Notes: generated by a model from the letters alone, not told the origin. 64,000 nucleotides of DNA from Levilactobacillus suantsaii (GCF_004115745.1 NZ_QXIL01000007.1:1-64000), one strand, 5' to 3'. Shown: positions 1 to 8,596, numbered from the stretch's first letter. A program made the numbers and translations.

Positions 1-108
1 AAGCGGATCCACCGAGGGTTCAAAGGACTCCAGGACACCTTGGAAGCATCATTTATTTAAGTTAGATACATATTATATGTACGAAGGCATTTCATTTACA
101 CAAGATTC

Positions 109-771
109 TTGACGCTACCCAATCTGGGCTTCACCTACACTTTGGGTCAACGGCTCGTTCCGGAGTTGATTGAAAATTTTTCCTCCCAAGTGCATAATCA
201 AAAAATCACATTCAGTCTAGGCCAGAGTAACTCCCACGACTTACTCGATGATTTGATCCACGAAAAATATGATTTGGTACTTTCTTCGCTGGTCACTCAA
301 CTGCACGACCAAGAGACTGACCGCCTATTGAATTTTTACCCCATCGTTCAGCAAGAAATCGTTGCCGCGCTCCCCAATGACCACCCCCTAGCCCAAAAGC
401 CCCATCTGCATCTGACCGATTTGGCCAACGAACCGTTCATCATGTACTCCCAAAATAGTGGGTTACGCCCGTTGATCGATAAAATTTTTGCCCAAAAACA
501 GATTCGCCCCCACATTAAGTTTCAGGTGGAAGAAGATTACACCATGGTTGGCTTCGTCCAACGCGGCTTAGGCGTCGCTTTAGTCCCCCATTTGTCTCAC
601 TTGGATCCGGATACCGTGACAATCCGTCACTTGGAAGACAACCAGTTAGAGCATGAACTCTACCTCGTCACCCGCCAAAATAAATTTATGACCCCCTCAG
701 TTCAGCGATTTCAGGAATTCACTCGCCAGTACTGTTGGCAACATTTCACCCAACCGCAACAACTTATTTGA
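109..771 (+). pseudogene. LysR-family regulator, N-terminally truncated remnant
   Basis: The 220 codons encode only the effector-binding domain of a LysR-type regulator: a LGFTYTLGQ start of the first lobe, the PNDHPLA segment, and a GLGVALVPH segment near the C-terminus. The roughly 85-residue winged helix-turn-helix and linker that should come first are missing. The preceding 108 bases have stops in all three frames and no helix-turn-helix. The only in-frame start is a TTG at 109 without a ribosome site. I infer a beheaded, non-DNA-binding relic. A 15-bp palindrome at 67-81 (TACATATTATATGTA) resembles a LysR operator but its role is unknown. Family assignment is firm; pseudogene status is likely. 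Confidence 0.7.
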
Positions 772-808
772 TGGTCTATCGCCTTAAGTATTAAGTTGTA
801 GAAACACA

Positions 809-850
809 ACCGGCCGCACCCAAAGACTAACTTTTGGGTGCGGCCGGTAG
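809..850. terminator. Bidirectional terminator hairpin between lysR remnant and MFS gene
   Basis: ACCGGCCGCACCC pairs with GGGTGCGGCCGGT, extended by AAAG/CTTT with a one-base bulge, between two convergent genes. The U-tract is weak on both sides. Confidence 0.7.
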
Positions 851-876
851 CCGTATCGTCTTTAATTTTGATAAAC

Positions 877-2088
877 CTAGACTTCTATCGAACGTGTCAC
901 CAGTGCTCGAGCCCGCTGGTAAACAGCCACTACGACCAAGCTACAGCCGACACCAATGACCGCTAAAAGCGCATCGAACCACATGAGATCATGGACGCTA
1001 TTTTGCGAAATGACCGCGGTGATTACGGGAATCGTGAAGGACGCTAAGCCGCTAGCTGTATAGTAAATGCCGGTGATTTTGCCCTTGGCCCGGGGAAAGA
1101 CGTTTCCCATAATAGTCAGACCAATTTGCATCACGCCACCAGCTGCAAAGCAACCGATTAAAAACGCCCCGATTTGCATAACCGCCAGGACCGGCCAAGC
1201 CGCCATGAGCAGCAATGCCGCTAACGAGACTACAGTATCCAGTAACATGAACCAAACTGGTTTGACCCACCTTTCAACCAAGACGGCAGTCACGATGACC
1301 CCTAAAATGGACCCAACGCTATAAATACTGACTAACATCCGGGCGTGTAACATCGATAGATCTACCACCCGACTCCCATACTCGGTCAGCCACTGGCTAA
1401 TCAAATAGAAGGTCGCCATAGAGACGTAACCAAAGATAGTTAGCGTTACGGCCAGAATCCGTTTATGAGCCATAGTCAGTTGGGTTTGGGGCGTAATGGC
1501 GGTTTCCACTGTGGCTGCGGTCGAGCCTGGGGCCGCAAATTGCCGCTTGCGCACGGCCAAGAAACTAAAGGCCATCCCCACCGCACAAATCACGAACGAC
1601 CAACCATACCAGAGATGGGCACCTTCTAACCCGGCAACCAACAACGGTAGAATCAATTCACCAATTGAAGCGAAAGCCTTAATCACGATATTGGCCGTTG
1701 CTTGATGTTCGGGATACAATTCCATCAAGGCGGGGTAGGTCCCCGAATCTAAGAATGAATTTGCCATCCCAGCTAAAATCCCGAAAAAGTAGGCCACATA
1801 AATGTTGGGCGAAATCAAGATTCCAACGAAAAAGCCCATGTACGTCACAATCCCGATTTGAACAAAAATCCGCCGACCCCACCGGTCAGATAACGTCCCC
1901 GCCAGGTACAGGACCAGTAAGCGTCCGATACCAAGTGAAGAAATCACCAACGAGACACCGGCCATATCTACGTGCCAGCTATGACTGAGCGCCAACATGT
2001 TTTGCGCGAGAATGACAATCGCCATCCCGTGGATCAGATAATTAAAATATAAACAAAAAGTCGTTTTTCGTCGTTCTGCATGTGTCAT
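877..2088 (-). CDS. MFS transporter
   Basis: A 403-residue, very hydrophobic protein with the layout of a 12-helix major facilitator. The loop between helices 2 and 3 carries the family signature as GTLSDRWGRR at about residues 64-73, and a longer hydrophilic loop near residues 180-205 separates the two halves. It begins with ATG at 2088. It stands alone: it converges on the LysR remnant, and its upstream region carries a 22-bp perfect palindrome at 2174-2195 that could be an operator. The substrate cannot be told from sequence; a drug, sugar-acid or aromatic-acid carrier would all fit. Confidence 0.85.
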   Translation of the reverse strand: MTHAERRKTTFCLYFNYLIHGMAIVILAQNMLALSHSWHVDMAGVSLVISSLGIGRLLVLYLAGTLSDRWGRRIFVQIGIVTYMGFFVGILISPNIYVAYFFGILAGMANSFLDSGTYPALMELYPEHQATANIVIKAFASIGELILPLLVAGLEGAHLWYGWSFVICAVGMAFSFLAVRKRQFAAPGSTAATVETAITPQTQLTMAHKRILAVTLTIFGYVSMATFYLISQWLTEYGSRVVDLSMLHARMLVSIYSVGSILGVIVTAVLVERWVKPVWFMLLDTVVSLAALLLMAAWPVLAVMQIGAFLIGCFAAGGVMQIGLTIMGNVFPRAKGKITGIYYTASGLASFTIPVITAVISQNSVHDLMWFDALLAVIGVGCSLVVVAVYQRARALVTRSIEV

Positions 2089-2173
2089 TCAATCACCTGC
2101 ACCTTGATAAATTTGAATTGAGTAACAAAGCACAAATGCTCATTGAATAACAATAAAGGCTTGCTCACTTTCT

Positions 2174-2195
2174 GTCAAGATGAATTCATCTTGAC
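2174..2195. promoter_or_regulatory. Perfect 22-bp palindrome, possible operator
   Basis: GTCAAGATGAA is followed directly by its reverse complement TTCATCTTGAC with no spacer. It sits 86 bp upstream of the MFS start codon in a gene-free stretch, the usual place for a dimeric repressor site. No regulator is identified. Confidence 0.45.
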
Positions 2196-2206
2196 TCTGA
2201 CCCATT

Positions 2207-2240
2207 AAAGGCGCCCGCTTAAATTAGCCGGACGCCTTTT
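2207..2240. terminator. Hairpin in the 2089-2451 gap
   Basis: AAAGGCGCCCG pairs with CGGACGCCTTT (one mismatch), loop of about 11 bases, followed on the plus strand by TCC and preceded by an A-run. It could act as a terminator or transcript-end structure. The rest of the 363-base gap shows only this hairpin, the palindrome at 2174 and the terminator at 2376. Confidence 0.45.
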
Positions 2241-2375
2241 CCTACATTAAATGACCTTTGTTTAAGCCCTGAAATTCATCCTGGCAGTCGGCTTGGGCAT
2301 GGCATCATCCCTCCTGCGGACCGCTGTGGTGCAACGTATGCCTCTGGGCCCATTCATGGTCCTACCGCCTATTAA

Positions 2376-2415
2376 CAAAAAACGGAAACCAGGTCGTTCC
2401 CCCGGTTCCCGTTTT
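2376..2415 (-). terminator. Rho-independent terminator of the flavoenzyme gene
   Basis: On the minus strand AAAACGGGAACCGGG pairs with CCTGGTTTCCGTTTT through two G-U pairs and is followed by a T-run. The wobble pairs exist only in the minus-strand transcript, which supports this orientation. Confidence 0.75.
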
Positions 2416-2451
2416 GGTCGGCAAGCATAGTGCCAATCAGGTTAATTCTAT

Positions 2452-3792
2452 TTAGATTTCGCCCCAGGCATCGGCACCGATGGTTGGGAACAATGGCACT
2501 AACCGTTCCAACTCGGCGGGACCGTACTTGAAGGTGATAGCTGGCAATAACGTGTTGATGACGTCGGCCGCCTGGGCACTGACTTCAGTGACCCCGACCA
2601 AATGATGGTCGGCATCGTAAATCAAGGCGTTATCCCCCGTAGTTTCCTGGGTAACTTGACGATACCAGTCATCCGGAATATGGTTCTTGACCACCGTGTA
2701 GTGGTCCGGATCTGCTTGGGCTTGGTCCACAGTCACACCCACTTGGGCGATCCGTGGTGAGGTGAAGACGACCGTGGGAATCGGCGGGTAGTCGATGGCT
2801 TCAGTGGTCTCACCGGCAAAGGTGTGCATCAGGTACATAGATTCGAAGATGGCCGTTGGCGTCAAGCGTGGTTGGTCCTTAGCGATGACGTCCCCAGACG
2901 CGTAGATGTTGTCCACGCTGGTCTGTAAGTGGTCATTGACCGTGATGCCGGCATCCGTATAGTCAACGCCGACCTCGTCTAAGCCCAGATCAGCCGTGTT
3001 CGGGTTCCGCCCCGTGGCGTCTAAGATCCAATCAGCCGTCAACGTCTGGTCGGTATCCGTCGTCAGTTCGTAGTCGTCGGCTTCGTGGGTCACCGCCGTA
3101 ACGGTCGTCTCCCGCAAAATCTTGACGCCGTGGTCGGTCAAATCACTTAAGACTTGTTCGACGAACGGCTGGTAGAAGGCCCGTAACGCCTTGTCGCCAT
3201 GTAAGACGATGGTGACGTCACTACCCGCCGCGTTGGCGATGCTGGCCATTTCTAAGGCGATGTAGCCGCCTCCAATAACTGTCAGACGCTTCGGCATCGT
3301 TGGTAAGTCCATGAAGTCGGTACTATCGTGGAGAAATTCGCGGCCCGGAATATCTAACCGGTGCGGGTGTAAGCCAGTCGCTAATACGATGTTTTCGGCA
3401 GTGTAGGTCTCGGCGTCCACCCGAATGGTGTGGGCATCAACTAACCGGCCGTAACCGTGAATCACATCAATGCCACTGTCTTCGAGCAATCCGCAGATCA
3501 TGTCGGGCAAGCCGCCAATCACGTCGTTCTTATGGGCCACGTTCGCGTCCCAATTCAAGCGAGTTTGCCCCGTCAAAATCGGATTCAATTCCGCTAATTG
3601 CCGTTGAAGCGCCACCGGAGCGTCCAACGAGATTTTAGCGTTACAACCCCGGTTCGGGCAGGTCCCACCGATCTTATCGGCTTCAATGATTCCGACCTTA
3701 ACCCCCTTACCAGCTAACGGAGCCGCGCCATCGAACGTGCCGTGACCACAACCAAGATATAAGACATCATACTGATACGTTTGCTTTGCCAT
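2452..3792 (-). CDS. NAD(P)/FAD-dependent pyridine nucleotide-disulfide oxidoreductase
   Basis: A 446-residue flavoprotein of the glutathione reductase/dihydrolipoamide dehydrogenase class. It has an N-terminal FAD site (LYLGCGHGTFDGA, residues 12-24), a redox-disulfide motif GGTCPNRGC near 42-50, a central NAD(P) Rossmann motif VIGGGYIALE near 173-182 and the second FAD motif IYASGDV near 292-298. The C-terminal interface domain is present, but the usual HPTxxE catalytic dyad reads FPTIGAD, so the general-base histidine is absent. A low-molecular-weight disulfide or metal may be the substrate, or it may act mainly as an NAD(P)H oxidase/diaphorase. It is divergent from a MerR regulator that probably controls it. 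Exact substrate unknown. Confidence 0.85.
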   Translation of the reverse strand: MAKQTYQYDVLYLGCGHGTFDGAAPLAGKGVKVGIIEADKIGGTCPNRGCNAKISLDAPVALQRQLAELNPILTGQTRLNWDANVAHKNDVIGGLPDMICGLLEDSGIDVIHGYGRLVDAHTIRVDAETYTAENIVLATGLHPHRLDIPGREFLHDSTDFMDLPTMPKRLTVIGGGYIALEMASIANAAGSDVTIVLHGDKALRAFYQPFVEQVLSDLTDHGVKILRETTVTAVTHEADDYELTTDTDQTLTADWILDATGRNPNTADLGLDEVGVDYTDAGITVNDHLQTSVDNIYASGDVIAKDQPRLTPTAIFESMYLMHTFAGETTEAIDYPPIPTVVFTSPRIAQVGVTVDQAQADPDHYTVVKNHIPDDWYRQVTQETTGDNALIYDADHHLVGVTEVSAQAADVINTLLPAITFKYGPAELERLVPLFPTIGADAWGEI

Positions 3793-3929
3793 TTGTAATA
3801 GCCTCCCAAGTAATTGTAGCAGTCAATTCAATTGTACAAAATCTAATTTTAGTCTACCTAACTTTCGCCTCACCCGCAACCATTTAGCTCTTTTTTCAAC
3901 TTACAGGGTTAGTCTACAGGGTTTTGCGC

Positions 3930-3958
3930 TTGCGGTCACGCATTGTGACGCGTAGGAT
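3930..3958 (+). promoter_or_regulatory. merR promoter with dyad operator in the spacer
   Basis: TTGCGG (3930-3935) and TAGGAT (3953-3958) are 17 bp apart, and the dyad GTCAC-GCATT-GTGAC (3935-3949) fills the spacer, which is where MerR proteins bind. Just upstream, TACAGGGTT occurs twice (3902 and 3915). The 198-bp gap also has to contain the promoter of the divergent flavoenzyme gene. Confidence 0.5.
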
Positions 3959-3990
3959 AGATTTTATTTGATTTAATTGGAGGGATTACC

Positions 3991-4410
3991 TTGGCTTATC
4001 GGATTCAAGAAGTGGCCCAAAAGTGTCACCTTTCTACTTATAGTATTCGCTATTATCACGACCACGGCATGCTGCCCTTTGTCCAACGGGACGCCCATAA
4101 TAACCGGGTCTTTCACGACATCGACTTGGAGTGGCTCAACCTGATCAAGTGCTTGCGCCAGACGGGCATGCCATTGAAACGCATCCGTCACTACTTAGAT
4201 TTAGTTCAACAAGGCGACACCACCATTCCCGAACGCTACGCCATTATGCAGGCCCAGCAAGCTCAAGCCCAGCAGGAATTGGCGACCACGCAGGCCCATT
4301 TGGCCATCATCACCCACAAAGTCGATCACTACCATGACATTCTTGCCACGGGCCAACCCGACAGTTTCGTGCCGCAAGACCTGCCCACAACCAAGTCCGT
4401 TTCCCGATAG
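3991..4410 (+). CDS. MerR-family transcriptional regulator
   Basis: A 139-residue regulator with the MerR helix-turn-helix at the N-terminus (IQEVAQKCHLSTYSIRYYHDHGML) followed by the wing (RVFHDIDLEWLNLIKCLRQTGMPL) and a Gln/Ala-rich dimerisation coiled coil at about residues 85-120. The short effector region after the coil fits the subgroup that senses aldehydes or redox stress; cysteines are at about residues 13 and 54. The start is TTG at 3991, chosen because GGAGGG lies 7-12 bases upstream. It is divergent from the disulfide oxidoreductase and convergent with an aldo/keto reductase, a common stress-regulon arrangement. Confidence 0.85.
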   Translation: MAYRIQEVAQKCHLSTYSIRYYHDHGMLPFVQRDAHNNRVFHDIDLEWLNLIKCLRQTGMPLKRIRHYLDLVQQGDTTIPERYAIMQAQQAQAQQELATTQAHLAIITHKVDHYHDILATGQPDSFVPQDLPTTKSVSR

Positions 4411-4452
4411 CTTTATTATTAATAACTACTAATAACAAAGCTAAATTTAAAT

Positions 4453-4491
4453 AAAAAGTAGTCGGAGGCTTCACTTCGACTACTTTTTTTG
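4453..4491. terminator. Bidirectional terminator between merR and aldo/keto reductase
   Basis: AAAAAGTAGTCG pairs perfectly with CGACTACTTTTT and is followed by a T-run on the plus strand and, on the minus strand, by another T-rich stretch. Confidence 0.85.
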
Positions 4492-4501
4492 CTTACTCAC
4501 A

Positions 4502-5518
4502 TTAGTGGGCGCCCCACGCAATAGGACCTTGCTGGGCTAAAATTTTATCAATTGTCGTCAGTTCGGCGGTCGTAAAATCCGGGTGGTTGAGCGCTTGAAC
4601 GTTGGCTACGATTTGTTCCGGTCGACTGGCGCCAATCAAAACACTGGCCACTTCTGGCACCCGTAGGTTCCACGCCAACGCCATCTGGGCTAGGCTTTGG
4701 CCTCGCTTCGTGGCGACCGCAGTCAACTTTTGAACCGTGGCCAACGTTTGCTCGACCTGGGTCGAATTTAAGAAGGGAATCGTCTGCTTGTGAGCGCGTG
4801 ATGTCACGGGAATCCCGTAGCGGTACTTATCAGTCAACAGGCCCTGCGAAAGCGAACTGAACCCGACTGCCGCCTTATGTTCCCGCTTGAGGACCGGAAA
4901 GAGGTCCGTTTCCACGTCACGGTTAAACATGTTATAGCGCGGCTGATGAATGATAAATGGCGTCCGCAGGTCCTTAAAAATTGCCGTAATCGCCGCCGTC
5001 TGCGCACCACTGTAATTCGAGATTCCCACGTAGAGGGTCTTTCCCTGCCGCACCAATTGATCAAGCGCCAGCGCGGTCTCTTCCACCGCCGTATGGGGGT
5101 CCGGTCGGTGACTGTAAAAGATGTCAAAATACTCGAGTCCGGTACGGGCCAAACTCTGGTTCGCACTAGCGATGATGCTCTTGCGCGACCCCCAATTCCC
5201 GTACGGGCCCGGCCACATCACGTAACCCGCCTTGCTGGCAATCACCATCTCGTCACGGTATGGCCGGAAGTCTTGGGCCATGATGCGCCCAAAATTTCGT
5301 TCGGCACTCCCCGGTGCGGGCCCGTAGTTGTTAGCCAAATCAAAGTAGGTAATGCCCAGGTCAAAGGCCTGGTGTAACATGGCCCGTTGGTTGGCCAACG
5401 CATCCACGCTACCAAAGTTGTTCCATAGGCCCAACCCGATGGCCGATAACTTTAAGCCACTGTCCCCAACCCGATTATAGGGCATGGTGGCGTAACGGTG
5501 TGCTGCTGCTTGATACAT
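4502..5518 (-). CDS. Aldo/keto reductase, glyceraldehyde-3-phosphate reductase-like
   Basis: A 338-residue NADPH-dependent aldo/keto reductase. It shows the (beta/alpha)8 signature FDLANNYGPAPGSAERNFG, which contains the catalytic Asp and Tyr, the lysine segment VIASKAGY, and a C-terminal cofactor motif VLIGASRPEQI. The length and the MPYNRVGDSGLKLSAIGLG start match the YghZ/KCNAB-beta subgroup that reduces small aldehydes. The ATG at 5518 is preferred over the one at 5524, because GGAGG ends 8 bases before the former and only 2 before the latter. It converges on the MerR gene, which may sense the same aldehydes. The physiological substrate is not determinable. Confidence 0.85.
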   Translation of the reverse strand: MYQAAAHRYATMPYNRVGDSGLKLSAIGLGLWNNFGSVDALANQRAMLHQAFDLGITYFDLANNYGPAPGSAERNFGRIMAQDFRPYRDEMVIASKAGYVMWPGPYGNWGSRKSIIASANQSLARTGLEYFDIFYSHRPDPHTAVEETALALDQLVRQGKTLYVGISNYSGAQTAAITAIFKDLRTPFIIHQPRYNMFNRDVETDLFPVLKREHKAAVGFSSLSQGLLTDKYRYGIPVTSRAHKQTIPFLNSTQVEQTLATVQKLTAVATKRGQSLAQMALAWNLRVPEVASVLIGASRPEQIVANVQALNHPDFTTAELTTIDKILAQQGPIAWGAH

Positions 5519-5598
5519 AAACATAACCTCCTCAAATTATTGTCCCCTTAAGGATATCGCTTTCATTTAGTTTGCAACAGCCTTCTTTGTCCCACCAC

Positions 5599-5638
5599 AA
5601 AAAGGACACCCCGCCATACCGATGGTCGGGTGTCCCTT
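5599..5638 (-). terminator. Terminator of the Old Yellow Enzyme gene
   Basis: On the minus strand GGGACACCCGACC pairs with GGCGGGGTGTCC, followed by TTTTTG. Confidence 0.8.
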
Positions 5639-5665
5639 GCTCAAACCTTTAATCTCAAAATTCGA

Positions 5666-6843
5666 TTACGACATTTTCTTTTCAAAGCCTTCCATCGGTG
5701 CCGCCTGGTTTTGATAAGTCTGGACGGTCTCCGGGTCATCGGTAAAGTGCATCACGGGATAAAAGGCTCCCTTCAAGTACCCCTGCATGGCGCGGGGAAT
5801 GCGAAGTCCATCCATCTCGTCCGGCGAAAGCTTGAACCGCAGACTGGCCTCGTCACCTCTGGCCACCTTTTCGACCCATTGCGGTTCCCGAATCATCTCG
5901 CGACCCATCGCCACGATATCGGCCCCCAGGTCCATGACCCCTTCCGCATCAGCGGGCGTCTCCACGGACCCCACGCCAATCAACGGCTTGCGACCAGCAA
6001 GTTGGGTCTTGATTTGGGTCAGGATCGGCGTATGGTCGGACTTGTCGTTCAACGATGTCCGGTGGGCTGAGCCCATCGACACGTGGACGTAATCCACGAC
6101 GGAATCCCCCAGCATGTCAACAAACCGCAACGAATCGGCTAACCGAATCCCCGGCGTTTCGATTTCTTCGGGGGAAATCCGGTACCCGAGCAAGAAGGGC
6201 CGGTCAGCGTACTGGGTCACGGCTTGTTGGGCCTGCGCAATCACGGCCTTGGCAAAGACCATCCGGTCCTGACCCCACTTGTCCGTGCGGCGGTTCGAGT
6301 TTGGGGAGAAGAACTGCTGAAGCAAGTAAGTGTTGGCCCCGTGAAGTTCCACCCCGTCAAACCCCGCCTGGATGGCCCGGCGCGTGGCCGCCCCAAAGGC
6401 GACGATGATCTCGTCGATTTCCGCGGCGGTCAACGCCCGGGGCTCCTGGGAATCTTCGGGATAAGCGGCCGCCACGGCACTGGCACTGACCGGTTGGGCA
6501 CCCCGTAAGATTTGATTGTTGGACTTTCGGCCAGCGTGGAAAATCTGTAGCACAGCCTTGGTGCCGTTACGCTTCATCGCATTCGCCAAACGACTCAAAC
6601 CGGCGATATCACTGTCCTGCGCAATCGACAGTTCGCCTTCGAAGCCCTTGCCACTGGCAATCACGTTAGCGACCTCACCAATGATGAGACCTAAACCGCA
6701 CGGTGGCCGTAAAAAGCGATTTCGTCATCGGTCACTTGACCGTCATAAAAGCTTGACATGGTCGTGGTGGGGGCCATCGCCATCCGGTTTTTCACCGTCA
6801 CGCCGTTGGCAAACGTATAGGGTTGCATGAATTGATAAGCCAT
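5666..6843 (-). pseudogene. NADH:flavin oxidoreductase (Old Yellow Enzyme), frameshifted
   Basis: The gene starts with ATG at 6843 behind an AGGAGGAAT ribosome site and reads MAYQFMQPYTFANGVTVKNR, then reaches FYGHRA and a TAG at 6691-6693. From there the family sequence resumes in another frame (GLGLIIGEVANVIASGKG) and runs to 5666 with the FMN-barrel motifs GFDGVELHGAN and the late GxxMGREM segment. The family has FYGHRAGGLG here, so about four bases (one and a third codons) are missing near 6693-6701. Intact, it would be about 393 residues, a full-length class of ene-reductase. The downstream 332-codon frame lacks the first FMN-contact strands and is unlikely to be active alone. Sequencing error is possible. 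Confidence 0.85.
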
Positions 6844-6931
6844 TTCAAAATTCCTCCTGTTGTTGGTGAGTGAGTCGCTATTGTCGAAGGGGCGTAAGCT
6901 TTCGCCCGTGGGCGATAAGCGTTAGCCTCAA

Positions 6932-6947
6932 TGTTCCACGTGAAACA
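6932..6947. promoter_or_regulatory. parS site (ParB/Spo0J binding)
   Basis: TGTTCCACGTGAAACA matches the Firmicutes parS consensus TGTTNCACGTGAAACA at every position. It lies in the intergenic gap upstream of the frameshifted oxidoreductase, about 20 kb from dnaA. Confidence 0.92.
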
Positions 6948-7041
6948 TCATGAGTTATTGCCACTTGAGGTGCCCCATCGCTGGACCATTTAGCCGTCAT
7001 GGTCCACCTCCTATGTTCCCTAGTGTACCGATTTGGCGCCG

Positions 7042-7075
7042 AAAAAAAAGAAGGCACTTTAAAGTGCCCCCTTCG
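7042..7075 (-). terminator. Terminator of the HxlR regulator gene
   Basis: On the minus strand GGGGCACTTT pairs with AAAGTGCCTT and is followed by a run of T; it lies 43 bases after the HxlR stop codon. Confidence 0.8.
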
Positions 7076-7117
7076 TGGAATCAAAAAAGTCCGGGTCATT
7101 GCCCGCCCCCTTCAGGC

Positions 7118-7522
7118 CTAATGGGCGTCTTCCGGCGTGTTCAGTAACCGGTCAAAGCCCGTATGGTCGTCCCGAACGGCCACGTCTTGCTTCCCGCTAG
7201 CGCGCAACGCCGCCACGTGGCATTCGCCCCAGACCGACATTTGGACCAGAACCAGCCCCAAGGAACGGCCCGTTTCCGTGAGGGTGTAGACTACCTTGAA
7301 CGGGGCTCGCTCCCCGTAAACTTGCCGGGAAACAATGCCGTCTCCCATTAGTTCACGCAACTGTTGGGTCAAGACCTTTTGCGAAATCTCCGGCAACGCG
7401 ACGCGCAAATCACAGGTTCGTTGCGGGCCGTTACTCAAATGGCAGAGCAGTTGGGGCTTCCATTTGCCACTGATGACAGCTAAAGTGGCCTCCATCCCCA
7501 ACCGATAGGTTTTTCGCGTCAT
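7118..7522 (-). CDS. HxlR-family winged-helix transcriptional regulator
   Basis: A 134-residue DNA-binding protein of the HxlR/DUF24 family: VISGKWKPQLLCHL at the N-terminus, then the recognition region LPEISQKVLTQQLRELMGDGIVSRQVY and the wing. HxlR proteins are small dimeric regulators that often respond to reactive electrophiles or redox state. The ATG at 7522 is chosen over an upstream in-frame start at 7570 because AGAGGAAGCGGGAG immediately precedes it. Cysteines are at about residues 26, 37 and 98. Its upstream neighbour in the same direction is the CDF transporter, and downstream lie a terminator, a parS site and then the frameshifted flavin reductase, a typical HxlR target. Confidence 0.85.
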   Translation of the reverse strand: MTRKTYRLGMEATLAVISGKWKPQLLCHLSNGPQRTCDLRVALPEISQKVLTQQLRELMGDGIVSRQVYGERAPFKVVYTLTETGRSLGLVLVQMSVWGECHVAALRASGKQDVAVRDDHTGFDRLLNTPEDAH

Positions 7523-7603
7523 GCTCCCGCTTCCTCTCGTGGTTTTTAAAGCCTCAGTATACCCGTTCAAGCACCATTTGACGAGGGCAATTTTCGAGGA
7601 CGT

Positions 7604-8596
7604 TTAAGCTTGCGGGTCTGCCGGAATCACCATCACATCGGTGGCCACGATATCGAACTGTCGGCGCATCTGGGCTTCAATCTTCTCGCCCAACCGGTAG
7701 CTGTCCTGGACTTCCATGTGGGCGTCCACCGCAATGATGACGTCGAGGGTTACCATGTTGCCGTTGTAGTGGGCCTTCAAGTCCCGGATTGCGATGACTT
7801 GGGGCCACTGGTCGATGGCGATACGGAACTGTTTTTCCGCCTGCGGGTCGAAGTAGTCGGCTAAGTTCAAACTGCTTTCCCGAAAAATTTTGATGCCCGC
7901 TAACAGGATAAAACCACCGACCACGATACTGGCCACCCCATCGAGCCAGTCCACGTGAAACGCTAGGGCACCGGCGATGGCCACCAGCGTGCCCAAACTG
8001 GTCAGCGCGTCACTCAAGCTGTCCTGCGCGGCCGCCGTTAACGCCGCATTTTGCAATCGTCGCCCGGCGCGCCGGTTCAACCACCAAATTAGTAGCATGA
8101 TGCCCAGCGCCATCCCTGCCCCAACCAAGGTAATCGGCTGGGGAATCGTCCGGGTGGTCGGAATCACCAGGCTTTTGAGCCCGTCATAAATGACGCCGAC
8201 CGCGATGGCAATCATCACCACCCCCGTGATCAAGGTGTAGACCGTCTCGTAATGAAACCGCGTCAACTGCAGCCGCTGGCCGTTTTGTTGAATATCCGTG
8301 GGTAAGGGCTTGCCCATCAAATCGTCATCGTGAATATCCCGGGCGATAAAGATTCCCGTCAACAGCAACGCCGCCGACACGATGCCCGCCAAATTATTCA
8401 ACGCATCGGCCCGCAAAGTTTGCGAGTGTCCGATGATCGACAAATAAAACTCGATGCCCGAAATGACTAAATAAGCACCAACGTTCAGCCACAGTTGGTG
8501 CTGGGCCTGATGTAACTTCTGCAATTCTTGGGCCTGGATGTCCCGCCACTCGGCGGCTTCGGCCTGCTGGTGATGTCGTAATTCCTGCATACCCAT
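7604..8596 (-). CDS. Cation diffusion facilitator family transporter
   Basis: A 330-residue CDF/ZitB-type divalent-cation exporter. The N-terminal 35 residues are hydrophilic and His/Gln-rich, a plausible metal-collecting arm. Six membrane helices follow at about residues 36-240; the metal-site helices carry ADALNNLAG and AAQDSLSDALTS, the family's paired Asp motifs. The C-terminal cytoplasmic ferredoxin-like domain (LADYFDPQAEKQ to the end) would bind further metal and form the dimer. GGGGAGG lies just before the ATG at 8596. Zn, Mn, Fe or Cd cannot be told apart from sequence. No metal regulator adjoins it. Confidence 0.88.
   Translation of the reverse strand: MGMQELRHHQQAEAAEWRDIQAQELQKLHQAQHQLWLNVGAYLVISGIEFYLSIIGHSQTLRADALNNLAGIVSAALLLTGIFIARDIHDDDLMGKPLPTDIQQNGQRLQLTRFHYETVYTLITGVVMIAIAVGVIYDGLKSLVIPTTRTIPQPITLVGAGMALGIMLLIWWLNRRAGRRLQNAALTAAAQDSLSDALTSLGTLVAIAGALAFHVDWLDGVASIVVGGFILLAGIKIFRESSLNLADYFDPQAEKQFRIAIDQWPQVIAIRDLKAHYNGNMVTLDVIIAVDAHMEVQDSYRLGEKIEAQMRRQFDIVATDVMVIPADPQA

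Noticed and set aside
4877-5377. Plus-strand 166-codon frame opposite the aldo/keto reductase
   Set aside because: A shadow frame caused by GC-rich codons; no ribosome site or recognisable domain.
5666-6664. Complete 332-residue oxidoreductase starting at 6664
   Set aside because: It lacks the first strands of the FMN barrel, which are found intact in another frame upstream.
6878-7099. Minus-strand frame of 73 codons after the HxlR gene
   Set aside because: It runs through a terminator and the parS site and has no ribosome site or protein-like composition.
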